Shown here in pieces: positions 1-6,494 of a stretch of DNA of 11,607 nt. Origin of the DNA: CAADGU01 sp964581605 (lineage in GTDB: Bacteria > Chloroflexota > Anaerolineae > Promineifilales > Promineifilaceae); assembly GCA_964581605.1 (NCBI GenBank), contig CAZOPF010000143.1:1-11607 (forward strand), given 5' to 3'. Under the pieces are notes generated by a model. The model searched no databases and had not been told where the DNA came from. It worked only from the letters and a program-made list of their open reading frames with translations. The stretch's first letter is position 1; each line of letters starts with the position of its first letter. The position numbers were made by a program, and so were the translations under genes.

Positions 1-28
1 GTGTTAAAGTATTCAAGTTCCCCAAAAC

Positions 29-70
29 CAAAACACCAAAACACCAAAACACTAAAACACCAAAACACCA
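29..70. repeat. 8-bp tandem repeat (CAAAACAC)n
   Basis: Five consecutive 8-bp units CAAAACAC (the fourth is TAAAACAC) run from 29 to 68, with a partial unit on each side. The array ends 13 bp before the aldo-keto reductase start codon. The last unit can form a 6-bp stem, CCAAAA (60-65) with TTTTGG (71-76), which includes the first two bases of the Shine-Dalgarno sequence. The role is unknown; it is seen directly in the sequence. Confidence 0.85.
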
Positions 71-82
71 TTTTGGAGAATT

Positions 83-1078
83 ATGACCTACCAACCAGCT
101 GAAACGCGATACGATACGATGCAATATAAGCGGTGCGGCCGTAGTGGGCTGAAATTACCGCTTATCTCCTTAGGGCTGTGGCACAATTTTGGCGGCGTAG
201 ACACGCTGGCCAACGGCCGTGCCATGCTCCGCCGCGCCTTTGATCTGGGCATCACTCACTTTGATTTAGCCAACAATTACGGCCCCCCGCCCGGCTCCGC
301 CGAAGAAACCTTCGGCCAGATCATGCGCCAGGATTTGGCCCCCTACCGCGACGAACTCATCATCTCCACCAAAGCCGGTTACGACATGTGGCCCGGCCCT
401 TACGGTGAATGGGGATCACGCAAATACCTGATCGCCAGCCTCGACCAAAGCCTGAAACGCATGGGGCTGGCGTATGTGGACATCTTTTACAGCCACCGTT
501 TTGACCCGGACACCCCGCTGGAAGAGACGATGGGGGCACTTGACTATGCCGTGCGTAGCGGCCGTGCCCTGTATGTGGGCATCTCCTCCTACAATAGCGA
601 ACAGACCCGCCGCGCCGCCCACATCCTGCGTGAATTGGGCACCCCCTGCCTCATCCACCAGCCATCCTACAGCCTGTTCAACCGCTGGGTGGAGGCTGAC
701 GGCCTTCTGGACACCCTGACCGATGAGGGAATCGGTTGTATTGTCTTTTCCTCGCTGGCGCAGGGTTTGTTGACGGACAAATATCTGCGCGGCATCCCGG
801 ATGATTCGCGGGTGAAACGTTCTGGCGTCTTCCTGAATGAGAGCCACATCACGCCCGAAACGGTGGACAAGGTGCGCCGTCTGAACGAGATAGCTCAATC
901 ACGTGGGCAGACGATGGCGCAGTTGGCGGTGGCCTGGGTGTTGCGGCAAACGGCCGTGACCTCTGCCCTGCTTGGTGCCAGCCGCCCTGAGCAGATTGAT
1001 GATATTGTGGGTGTGCTGAACCATCTGTCGTTTACGGCCGACGAATTGCAGCAGATTGAGGATATATTGCGGAACTAA
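83..1078 (+). CDS. gpr: Aldo-keto reductase, L-glyceraldehyde 3-phosphate reductase (YghZ/Gpr type)
   Basis: This 331-residue protein closely follows the E. coli YghZ (Gpr) family along its whole length. Family members use NADPH to reduce L-glyceraldehyde 3-phosphate and also act on methylglyoxal, in the cytoplasm. Visible signatures are SLGLWHNFG near residue 29, ITHFDLANNYGPPPGSAEE at 57-75, STKAGYDMWPGPYG at 95-108 and IFYSHR at 134-139. The catalytic tetrad is intact: Asp61, Tyr66, Lys97 and His138. The cofactor segment GASRPEQ lies near residue 297. The ATG is preceded by GGAG with 4-nt spacing; an internal Met13 (MQYKRCGRSG) is where many AKRs begin, but the family shows a similar N-terminal extension. 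The gene appears to stand alone: the next plus-strand gene is a fragment. The family assignment is firm; physiological substrate is inferred from the family. Confidence 0.93.
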   Translation: MTYQPAETRYDTMQYKRCGRSGLKLPLISLGLWHNFGGVDTLANGRAMLRRAFDLGITHFDLANNYGPPPGSAEETFGQIMRQDLAPYRDELIISTKAGYDMWPGPYGEWGSRKYLIASLDQSLKRMGLAYVDIFYSHRFDPDTPLEETMGALDYAVRSGRALYVGISSYNSEQTRRAAHILRELGTPCLIHQPSYSLFNRWVEADGLLDTLTDEGIGCIVFSSLAQGLLTDKYLRGIPDDSRVKRSGVFLNESHITPETVDKVRRLNEIAQSRGQTMAQLAVAWVLRQTAVTSALLGASRPEQIDDIVGVLNHLSFTADELQQIEDILRN

Positions 1079-1108
1079 ACCTGACAGGTCTTTTGAGACC
1101 TGTCAGGT
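1079..1108. repeat. Perfect 13-bp inverted repeat after the AKR gene
   Basis: ACCTGACAGGTCT (1079-1091) pairs perfectly with 1096-1108 across a TTTG loop, starting on the base after the AKR stop codon. No T-run follows on either strand, so a classical intrinsic terminator is not supported. Its position and perfect stem suggest a small dispersed palindrome that may still punctuate transcription. Confidence 0.8.
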
Positions 1109-1131
1109 ATTAGACCGCCAATGGGGTCAAA

Positions 1132-1290
1132 ATGGACAGAGAACCAGGATTGGACAGTGCGTTGGTGCAGGAATTTGTGGGCAATGCGCACGGCGACCTG
1201 AACCGGGTGCAGGAACTTTTGCAACAAGAACCGGCGTTGGTGAATGCCTGTTGGGATTGGGGCGGTGGTGATTGGGAAACGGGGTTGGGC
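1132..1290 (+). pseudogene. 5' fragment of an ankyrin-repeat protein gene
   Basis: The first 53 residues, beginning MDREPGLDSALVQEFVGNAH, continue through a leucine-rich helix pair (VQELLQQEPALVNACWDWGGGDWETGLG). This resembles the N-terminus of ankyrin-repeat-domain proteins, in which EPALVNA and DWETGLG lead into the first full repeat. Here the similarity stops at 1290. The frame runs on for 19 unrelated residues and ends at 1350, inside the 3' end of the convergent zinc-ribbon gene. Such proteins are normally much longer, so this is a truncated, probably dead gene. The loss point coincides with an ACGGCCGT octamer (1292-1299). Identification is by recalled family pattern, not a search. Confidence 0.62.
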
Positions 1291-1330
1291 GACGGCCGTG
1301 TTCGCCTACCTCGAATCACGCTAATCTCCA

Positions 1331-2032
1331 TCAATCATACGGATAGATAATCCGGCCGCAGCTGCCGCAGTAGGCCTTTTTCCCTTCTCTGGCCTGCTTG
1401 ATGTTGTTGGCGGAGACGGTCATGCGGCAGCCCAGGCACATGTCTACCCGAATGCGGGTGACGGCCGTGCCCCCCTTTTTCTTCGCCAGCTGTTCATACT
1501 CTTTCAACAAGGCGGCGTCTACGACACTGGCCTGTTCCTGCCGCCGTTGCAGCAGCCGGTTCAGCCGCATGGCTAAATCCGTTTTCTCTTTTTCCAGATC
1601 AACAGACTCTTTTTGCCATCGTTCTTCCGCTTTGGCGGCCACCGTTGCCGCTTCGTTCCTTTCCGCTTCTGCTTCTTCCAGCAGCAGCATCAGTTCCAAC
1701 ATCTCATCTTCCAGCCCGGCGGCGCGCTGGTTGAGCGATTCAATTTCATGCTGCAAGTCAGCCATTTCTTTGGTGTTGACCACTTTGCCGGAGTAGAGGC
1801 GGGTTTCTGAGTTTTTGGCTTTGGTGCGCAGGCTTTGTAGCTCCAGGTTAAGCGTGTTGCGCCGGCTTTGCAAAGTGTTGACTTGGGTCACGGCCGTCTC
1901 CAGAGCCGCTCTGGACTTAAGCAACCAGGGGGGGCCTTTCAACGTTTGCAGCACTTCGCCCAACCGTTGCTTTTTGTCGCGTATTTCCAGGTCGGTTTCT
2001 TGCAGTTGATACAGTTGGTGTACTTGGGTCAT
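1331..2032 (-). CDS. Coiled-coil C4-type zinc-ribbon protein (DUF164/CT398 family)
   Basis: The 233-residue product starts MTQVHQLYQLQETDLEI. It is a long charged helical region, about residues 1-190, with heptad-like coiled-coil composition. A C-terminal zinc ribbon follows, with CLGC at 199-202 and CGSC at 222-225. Length and layout fit the DUF164/CT398 family of bacterial zinc-ribbon coiled-coil proteins, whose molecular role is poorly defined; a nucleic-acid or protein scaffold role is usually suggested. I chose the ATG at 2032 rather than the open frame reaching 2176, because the extra 48 residues are low-complexity and encode a 33-bp palindrome, and because a -10 TACAAT lies at 2071-2076. 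The gene is convergent with the ankyrin fragment and divergent from the ArsR-type operon. Confidence 0.88.
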   Translation of the reverse strand: MTQVHQLYQLQETDLEIRDKKQRLGEVLQTLKGPPWLLKSRAALETAVTQVNTLQSRRNTLNLELQSLRTKAKNSETRLYSGKVVNTKEMADLQHEIESLNQRAAGLEDEMLELMLLLEEAEAERNEAATVAAKAEERWQKESVDLEKEKTDLAMRLNRLLQRRQEQASVVDAALLKEYEQLAKKKGGTAVTRIRVDMCLGCRMTVSANNIKQAREGKKAYCGSCGRIIYPYD

Positions 2033-2070
2033 GGCCTGCCTTATTGGGTATAGATTTGTGGAGTGGGGCG

Positions 2071-2099
2071 ATTGTAACACAACCGGAGATATGTGGCAT
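2071..2099 (-). promoter_or_regulatory. Predicted promoter of the zinc-ribbon gene
   Basis: On the minus strand, ATGCCA (2099-2094, 4 of 6 matches to TTGACA) is followed after 17 nt by TACAAT (2076-2071, 5 of 6 matches to TATAAT). This places the transcript start near 2064, about 30 nt ahead of the chosen ATG. It is a pattern match only. Confidence 0.5.
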
Positions 2100-2105
2100 A
2101 GGTGG

Positions 2106-2138
2106 AGACCCGAAGGGTTTTGAAAACCCTTCGGGTCT
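2106..2138. repeat. 33-bp near-perfect palindrome between divergent promoters
   Basis: AGACCCGAAGGGTTTT (2106-2121) is mirrored exactly by 2123-2138 around a single central G, giving a 16-bp inverted repeat. It sits between the minus-strand promoter (2071-2099) and the plus-strand promoter (2148-2176). It could be a dispersed element or a binding site shared by both promoters. It belongs to a different sequence class from the other palindromes in the window. Confidence 0.85.
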
Positions 2139-2147
2139 GTGGGGGGG

Positions 2148-2176
2148 TTGACAAAACGGTGGGGATCGTTTATCAT
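2148..2176 (+). promoter_or_regulatory. Strong sigma70-type promoter of the ArsR-like operon
   Basis: A perfect -35 box TTGACA (2148-2153) is separated by 17 nt from TATCAT (2171-2176, 5 of 6 matches). Predicted transcription starts near 2183, about 60 nt before the ATG at 2244. This is the best promoter match in the window and explains expression of the three genes that follow. Confidence 0.78.
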
Positions 2177-2243
2177 GTATGCAACTTACCCGGTTTACCG
2201 CATAACTCGCAAAATAGGGTAATAAGAATAAAGGAATCTGGAA

Positions 2244-3332
2244 ATGCCCGTCACCGATTTAGCCAACCCTTTAACCCAAACGGCCGTTCGTGTTGCCGTC
2301 GAACCGGCCCACACGATGCTCAACAGTCTGGTGCTGCTCAACCGGCGCGAAAAGATGCCCGGCGTGCATGAATGGGTGGAACGCACGGCCGTTTCCCTGA
2401 CACCGGAACAGCGACACACCAATATGCTCGTCATGGAGGGCTTTTTCTATGCCGTCTCGCCTCACCGAAGCTGGTCTGGTTTTCCGGCTTACCTGAATTA
2501 CATGGAACAGGAAGACCCGCTGGTGCTGCGCCAACGCCTTTTCGACACCTATGAGCAGATGAAGCCATCTTTAGAAAGGACCGGGCAACCTTTTAACATG
2601 GAAGCCACACTGGCGACGGTAGGCAGTTATCTGGATTATCTCTATGCCCGCTTCTCGGAAGATCACGTCCATGTGCAAATAGAGACAGAGGCGTACCACT
2701 TGCTGCAAAACCCGCCCGAAATGCAGGCGGTGCTCGTCGGTCATTTGCGGCAGATGTGGTATCTGGTGCTGCAAGAGGAGTGGGAACGGACACGGCCGTT
2801 GCTGCAAAGCAGCGCCCAGGCATTTAGCCAGCTTGATTTCAGCGGTATGACTGTGCTGGAAGCAGCTCAGACCATTGTTGGCACCGACATTCCTGAATGG
2901 TGGCACAAGTACACCGATCGGGGCAGCTACTCGCAGTTCATCTTTGTGCCCTCGCCGCACATTGGGCCATATGTCAGCACTTTTGCCGCCGACAGTACCC
3001 TTTGGCTCTTGTTTGGGGCGCGGCTGCCTCAAGGCTCGACGGTGGATGCACCTGACCTGAGCCGCTCGGAACTGCTGGTGCGCCTGAGTGCCCTGGCCGA
3101 TGATACCCGGCTGCGCATCCTGCAACTGCTGAAGGAAGAGGGCGAACTCTGTTCCCAGGATATGCAGCAACGATTGGAACTGAGCCAATCGGCCGGCTCG
3201 CGCCACATGCAGCAGCTCAGCGCCACCGGCTATGTGCGCGAGCGCCGGGTGGAAGGGCAAAAATGTTACAGTTTGAACGAGGAACGCATTGAAGACACAT
3301 TGTTGGCGTTATCCCACTTCTTAAAAGGGTGA
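2244..3332 (+). CDS. ArsR-type transcriptional regulator with large N-terminal domain (DUF5937-like)
   Basis: The 362-residue protein ends in a winged helix-turn-helix of the ArsR/SmtB class at about residues 272-360: LSALADDTRLRILQLLKEEG, then a recognition-helix segment LSQSAGSRHMQQLSATGYV, then a wing (RERRVEGQKCYSL). The first about 270 residues resemble the helical DUF5937-type domain found ahead of ArsR HTH domains; its ligand is unknown. The usual ArsR metal motif ELCVCDL is replaced by GELCSQDM, so metal sensing through helix alpha3 is unlikely. The SD AAGGAA (2231-2236) lies 7 nt from the ATG. It is first in an operon with two unknown genes, and its own promoter lies in a divergent region, so autoregulation is plausible but unproven. 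Confidence 0.82.
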   Translation: MPVTDLANPLTQTAVRVAVEPAHTMLNSLVLLNRREKMPGVHEWVERTAVSLTPEQRHTNMLVMEGFFYAVSPHRSWSGFPAYLNYMEQEDPLVLRQRLFDTYEQMKPSLERTGQPFNMEATLATVGSYLDYLYARFSEDHVHVQIETEAYHLLQNPPEMQAVLVGHLRQMWYLVLQEEWERTRPLLQSSAQAFSQLDFSGMTVLEAAQTIVGTDIPEWWHKYTDRGSYSQFIFVPSPHIGPYVSTFAADSTLWLLFGARLPQGSTVDAPDLSRSELLVRLSALADDTRLRILQLLKEEGELCSQDMQQRLELSQSAGSRHMQQLSATGYVRERRVEGQKCYSLNEERIEDTLLALSHFLKG

Positions 3333-3352
3333 TGCCCAAAGGAGTTAAAAGC

Positions 3353-3559
3353 ATGAATCTGCTCCATGCCGAAATGTTGAATGAATTGCATCATCGCCGC
3401 ATCCGAGAGGCAACGGCCGTAGAGCCATTGCCTACCTTACCGCCGCAACCGTCTAACTGGCGTGGTCGGCTGGCTAATGGCGTGCAACTACTCACCCGTT
3501 TGCGCCAGGTGCGTGTGCAGGTGACGTTTGAACTGGTTGAGCCCTGCCCGGAGGGGTAA
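3353..3559 (+). CDS. Small hypothetical protein (68 aa)
   Basis: The product begins MNLLHAEMLNELHHRRIREA, has a proline-rich middle (EPLPTLPPQPSNWRGR) and ends in a second helix-like stretch with basic residues (LLTRLRQVRVQVTF). I recognise no family. An excellent SD, AAAGGAG (3338-3344), sits 8 nt before ATG 3353, which is why I reject the open frame from a GTG at 3329. The start is 20 nt after the stop of the ArsR-type gene, so the two are almost certainly co-transcribed. No signal peptide or membrane segment is apparent. An accessory or adaptor role for its neighbours is only a guess. Confidence 0.72.
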   Translation: MNLLHAEMLNELHHRRIREATAVEPLPTLPPQPSNWRGRLANGVQLLTRLRQVRVQVTFELVEPCPEG

Positions 3560-3572
3560 AGGTTCCTGGCAA

Positions 3573-3600
3573 TGTGTGGCTACCGACAGGCAGCCACACA
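3573..3600 (+). promoter_or_regulatory. Intercistronic hairpin ahead of the winged-helix-like gene
   Basis: TGTGTGGCT (3573-3581) pairs with AGCCACACA (3592-3600) across a 10-nt loop. The stem ends 4 nt before the AAAAGGAG ribosome site of the next gene. It could tune mRNA stability or translation within the operon. No T-run follows, so it is not a terminator. Confidence 0.5.
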
Positions 3601-3617
3601 CCTCAAAAGGAGAGAAA

Positions 3618-4526
3618 ATGATGGCATCCATATGGTCGAGTGTGCAAGAGGCTTTTCAGGCGATTGGCCCCCATTATCAACCCGTGTCCGGGCCGTTCGT
3701 CCGCGAGTCAGGCTATGAAGATGGTGATTGGTTCATCTCCTTCGTTGCCTATGGTTTGGATCCGGAACCGCTCACGGCCGTGACCCTGCAAAAGAAAATC
3801 TTTGTCTATTCCCATCCTGACCGGGTGCAGCAGCTATTGACCGGGGCAACGGAACGGGGTTTCCTGGCCGAAAAGCAGGCCGGGCAGTATACCCTCACCG
3901 CCAAAGGGCGGGACGGTATGGAGCGATTCTTTGAGATTGCCTGGGATGCGATTGCCGAACTGCTGCCTATCCCCGAACCGGAGATGGAGCGGCTGGCGCG
4001 TCTGCTTTACCGGGTGGTCGCCGCCACGGAGACGGCCGCCGAACCGGCCGAAAAGACCAACCTCAAAGTGAGCCGCCGCACCGATCCCGGCCTGGATGCG
4101 CCGGAAATGGTGCGCATAGACCAATATCTGACCGACCTGCTGCGCTACCGGGATGATGCCCACATCGCCGTCTGGAAGGCATATGGGGTCAGCGGCCCGG
4201 CCTGGGAAGCGTTCACCATGATCTGGCGTGGTGACGTGCAGACGACGGCGGAACTGGTGGAAAAGTTGCCCAATCGTGGGCACACGGCCGTCGCCTACGA
4301 CGAAGCCCTGGCAATCCTGTTGCAAAAGGGGTGGCTGACGGTGCAAGATGGCGTGTATGCGGTCACGGCCGTAGGCCAACAACTGCGCGACGCGGCCGAA
4401 GTGGAAACCGAAGAGAATTTCAACGTCGGTTTGTGGGCGCTTGACGCAGCCGAAATTAAAACATTGCGCTCCCTGCTGGTTCAATTCAAAGAAGGATTGA
4501 TCATTCCTGAGCCAGCCCTCGTATAA
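3618..4526 (+). CDS. Hypothetical protein with two predicted winged-helix-like segments
   Basis: This 302-residue protein starts MMASIWSSVQEAFQAIGPHY behind the SD AAAAGGAG (3605-3612). Two segments have a helix-helix-wing pattern. The first, about residues 55-105, contains DRVQQLLTGATERGFLAEKQ followed by YTLTAKG. The second, about 215-265, contains ALAILLQKGWLTVQDGVYAVTAVG. Between them lies RYRDDAHIAVWKAYGVSGPAWEAF, a phrase I associate with uncharacterised MarR-like proteins of Chloroflexota and Actinobacteria. No catalytic motif is seen. It is the last gene of the ArsR-type operon and ends just before a strong terminator. A regulatory or ligand-sensing role is possible but not demonstrated; I cannot name the family with confidence. 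Confidence 0.7.
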   Translation: MMASIWSSVQEAFQAIGPHYQPVSGPFVRESGYEDGDWFISFVAYGLDPEPLTAVTLQKKIFVYSHPDRVQQLLTGATERGFLAEKQAGQYTLTAKGRDGMERFFEIAWDAIAELLPIPEPEMERLARLLYRVVAATETAAEPAEKTNLKVSRRTDPGLDAPEMVRIDQYLTDLLRYRDDAHIAVWKAYGVSGPAWEAFTMIWRGDVQTTAELVEKLPNRGHTAVAYDEALAILLQKGWLTVQDGVYAVTAVGQQLRDAAEVETEENFNVGLWALDAAEIKTLRSLLVQFKEGLIIPEPALV

Positions 4527-4570
4527 CTCAACAACCCTTCTTCCTCTTCCTCTACCATTTTTTTGACGAT

Positions 4571-4608
4571 GACAAACGGCCGTCCCCCAGACGGCCGTTT
4601 GTCGTTTT
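4571..4608 (+). terminator. Intrinsic terminator of the ArsR-like operon
   Basis: GACAAACGGCCGTC (4571-4584) forms a perfect 14-bp stem with 4590-4603 over a CCCCA loop, followed by G and TTTT (4605-4608). It lies 45 nt after the last stop codon of the operon. Each arm contains one complete ACGGCCGT octamer (4576-4583 and 4591-4598). Confidence 0.82.
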
Positions 4609-4712
4609 AGCCAATGTGCAGCCGATCCCATGACATCCATCACTATAGCCTGTGGCTGCCTTTCTCTTATGCTTTGCCCAACCTGGTTCAAATTCAAATA
4701 AGGCGAAGGCAC

Positions 4713-5192
4713 GTGAAACGTTCGCTTTTGGTTCTGATTTTAGTCTGGCTGGGGTGGGCAGCGGTGGCTTGTACACCGGCAACAGCCCCATCATCGGTGG
4801 CCGAAAATGCCCCAACGATCATTACCGTTTACAAGTCACCAACTTGCGGTTGTTGTGATGGTTGGATTGAGGATGTGGAAAAACACGGCTACCGGGTGCG
4901 CGTGGAGGAAATTACGGATGTCACGTCAATCAAGAACCGATACCAGATTCCGGTGGCGTTACAATCTTGCCATACTTCGCTGGTAGGTGGTTATGTGGTG
5001 GAGGGGCATGTGCCGATTGAAGCATTAGAGCAGTTATTGGCGGAACGGCCGTCGGTCAAAGGTATTGCCGTTCCCGGAATGCCCATTGGCGCGCCGGGCA
5101 TGGAACAACCCGGCACGGCCCCCCAGCCCTATGATGTGATGTCGTTTGATGAGGCGGGGAACACGGCCGTGTTCAGCAGTTACACCCCATAA
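4713..5192 (+). CDS. DUF411 family metal-binding lipoprotein
   Basis: With a GTG start at 4713 the product is 159 residues. It begins with a lipoprotein signal: MKRS, a hydrophobic core, then lipobox AVAC with the modified Cys at 20. The mature part matches DUF411: TVYKSPTCGCCDGW (Cys45, Cys47, Cys48), LQSCHTSLVGGYVVEGHVP (Cys86-His87, His99) and a C-terminal GIAVPGMPIGAPGME segment. DUF411 proteins are small, thioredoxin-like, predicted copper-binding proteins linked to metal resistance. The protein is expected to be tethered on the outer face of the cytoplasmic membrane. The upstream open frame to 4614 is rejected because it would bury the signal peptide. A weak AAGG lies close before the GTG. 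No copper gene neighbours are present in the window. Confidence 0.87.
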   Translation: MKRSLLVLILVWLGWAAVACTPATAPSSVAENAPTIITVYKSPTCGCCDGWIEDVEKHGYRVRVEEITDVTSIKNRYQIPVALQSCHTSLVGGYVVEGHVPIEALEQLLAERPSVKGIAVPGMPIGAPGMEQPGTAPQPYDVMSFDEAGNTAVFSSYTP

Positions 5193-5290
5193 CCATAAGC
5201 ACAGAAGCAGTGAGGGGGGAGCCATGCAACCGCTATGATTGATTACACAGGAGTTGTCATGGGCAGCAGCGCACCACGATGGATGTGAAT

Positions 5291-5339
5291 TGTAGGGCGA
5301 TTTTCCAAATCGAGTGGCGATTTGGAAAATCGCCCTACA
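5291..5339. repeat. 22-bp perfect inverted repeat, convergent intergenic hairpin
   Basis: The arms at 5291-5312 and 5318-5339 are perfect reverse complements (core AGGGCGATTTTCCAAATCG) around the loop AGTGG. It is the longest perfect stem in the window. It lies between the convergent DUF411 and DUF1579-like genes and could serve as a two-way transcription barrier. The stem length and the lack of T-runs make a dispersed palindromic element equally likely. The rest of 5193-5367 shows no gene. Confidence 0.85.
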
Positions 5340-5367
5340 TTATCTTTGATTCTTTTCAGGACAGAGT

Positions 5368-5829
5368 TCACCGAATCCTGCTGGATACCGCCTCATACCC
5401 ACCGCCACCAGGGTATACCCAGCCGCCGGTCAGCGTGTTGCCATCTGCGCTTAACCGGCCCTGGTAATATGCCGGAGAGCCTCGCTCCCCACCCCAAATC
5501 GTGAGCATATCCCCGTCCATCTCATACACATAATCCAACGTCATACCATCCAGGTAACTGTAAAAACGTGACTTTATGTCCGGGCCTGGTTCTTCGCCAA
5601 ATAAGTGGGGATGCCCAATAATCTCCATTCCCTTTATTTTGTGCCCGTCGTGTACCAGATCAACATGTTGCAAAAGAAAAAAGCCCCCTTCTGCCCATTC
5701 ATAGCTGATGTTGCCTTCAATGCCCCCTGATTGTTTCCATGTGCCAACTAATCTGTCGAGGCCCTTCAGATCAGAGTTTGGCGTTGGGGCGGTTGGTGGA
5801 TATTGTGTGTTGTGACTATCATCTGTCAT
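5368..5829 (-). CDS. DUF1579-like / lipocalin-type beta-barrel protein
   Basis: The 153-residue protein starts MTDDSHNTQYPPTAPTPN and then shows an alternating beta pattern: LDRLVGTWKQSGGIEGNISYEW, GGFFLLQHVDL, KGMEIIGH, SRFYSYLDG, DYVYEMDGDMLTIWGG, YYQGRLSADGNTLTGGWVYPGGGGY. The early GTW and repeated short strands fit calycin-like barrels such as DUF1579 and relatives; ligand unknown. The start was picked among two close ATGs because AAAGGAG (minus strand, 5844-5838) sits 8 nt from the ATG at 5829 but only 2 nt from the one at 5835. It is the last gene of a minus-strand cluster with VOC, SRPBCC and ArsR genes. Such small-ligand proteins often travel together behind an ArsR gene. Confidence 0.76.
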   Translation of the reverse strand: MTDDSHNTQYPPTAPTPNSDLKGLDRLVGTWKQSGGIEGNISYEWAEGGFFLLQHVDLVHDGHKIKGMEIIGHPHLFGEEPGPDIKSRFYSYLDGMTLDYVYEMDGDMLTIWGGERGSPAYYQGRLSADGNTLTGGWVYPGGGGYEAVSSRIR

Positions 5830-5882
5830 CGTCATCTCTCCTTTATTTCCAGGCAAGGAACACGGATGAAATAAGTTACAGA

Positions 5883-5916
5883 AGAAGTTCAACTTCTTCG
5901 GAGAAGTTGAACTTCT
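5883..5916. repeat. 15-bp inverted repeat with self-palindromic arms
   Basis: AGAAGTTCAACTTCT (5883-5897) pairs perfectly with AGAAGTTGAACTTCT (5902-5916) over a TCGG loop. Each arm is itself an interrupted palindrome around its central base. It lies between the VOC gene and the beta-barrel gene. Confidence 0.85.
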
Positions 5917-5931
5917 AAATGGGCAGTTTTG

Positions 5932-6405
5932 TTATCCTGAGGAATCGCCTGGCTGTTCGTAAGCCCGTTTTAAGGCGGCAATATCAATCTTCTGCATTTG
6001 TAACATGGCTTGCATCACCCGTTGGGCCTTCTCTGCATCTTCGTCTTGCATGAGTTCGCCCAAAATGGTGGGGATAATTTGCCACCACAGGCCATATTTG
6101 TCCTTTAACCAGCCACACATACTCTCTTCGCCGCCATCGGCCGTCAATTTGTACCAGAAGTGGTCCACCTCTGCCTGGTCTCCGCAGTTGACATAAAAAG
6201 ACACCGCCTCCGTGAATTGGAAGCGTGGGCCGCCGTTTAAGGCCATAAACTGCTGCCCATCAAGCTGGAACGTGACCATAAACACCGCCCCATCCGGCCC
6301 CCGCGAGACGCTGCCCAGGCTGGAGTTGGGGAATAGGGAGACGTATAAATTTGCCGCCTCTTCCGCCTGATTATCAAACCACAAATAAGGAACTATTTTT
6401 TGCAT
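5932..6405 (-). CDS. VOC family protein (PhnB / 3-demethylubiquinone-methyltransferase-like)
   Basis: The product is 157 residues from MQKIVPYLWFDNQAEEAANLY. It shows the signature of the PhnB-type vicinal oxygen chelate family: LWFDNQAEEA, YVSLFPNS, FMVTFQLDGQQFMALNGGPRFQFTEAVSFYVNC, then CGWLKDKYGLWWQIIP, ending in a helix (MQAMLQMQKIDI). This fold binds metal and small ligands such as antibiotics or quinone-like compounds; the substrate here is unknown. An in-frame ATG two codons earlier (6411) is possible, but AAGGA then lies only 3 nt away, whereas it is 9 nt from 6405. Upstream and downstream gaps (about 90 and 100 bp) each contain a hairpin, so co-transcription with its neighbours is likely but not certain. 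Confidence 0.88.
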   Translation of the reverse strand: MQKIVPYLWFDNQAEEAANLYVSLFPNSSLGSVSRGPDGAVFMVTFQLDGQQFMALNGGPRFQFTEAVSFYVNCGDQAEVDHFWYKLTADGGEESMCGWLKDKYGLWWQIIPTILGELMQDEDAEKAQRVMQAMLQMQKIDIAALKRAYEQPGDSSG

Positions 6406-6430
6406 CTTCATTTTTCCTTGTCAGAATGAT

Positions 6431-6486
6431 CAAAGATTACGCAGATCCCGCCGATGTAAAAATCGGTGTAATCTGCGTAATCTTTG
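6431..6486. repeat. Interrupted inverted repeat (16-bp outer and 5-bp inner stem)
   Basis: CAAAGATTACGCAGAT (6431-6446) is the exact reverse complement of 6471-6486. Inside it, CCGAT (6451-6455) pairs with ATCGG (6462-6466). The arrangement suggests a longer palindrome that has decayed in the middle. It lies between the SRPBCC and VOC genes. Confidence 0.82.
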
Positions 6487-6494
6487 CTGTGCCA

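Noticed and set aside
416..898. Minus-strand open frame of 160 codons
   Set aside because: It is antisense to the AKR gene, whose catalytic tetrad is intact. Long antisense frames are common in GC-rich DNA.
2033..2176. 48-residue N-terminal extension of the zinc-ribbon protein
   Set aside because: It would translate the 33-bp palindrome and the promoter. The family begins at the internal MTQVHQLYQLQ.
2571..3260. Minus-strand open frame of 229 codons
   Set aside because: It is antisense to the ArsR-type regulator, has no ribosome site, and shows no domain pattern.
3834..4712. Minus-strand open frame of 292 codons
   Set aside because: It lies opposite the well-supported 302-residue gene and its terminator. 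The translation has the histidine- and glutamine-rich look of an antisense frame, with no SD or recognisable domain.
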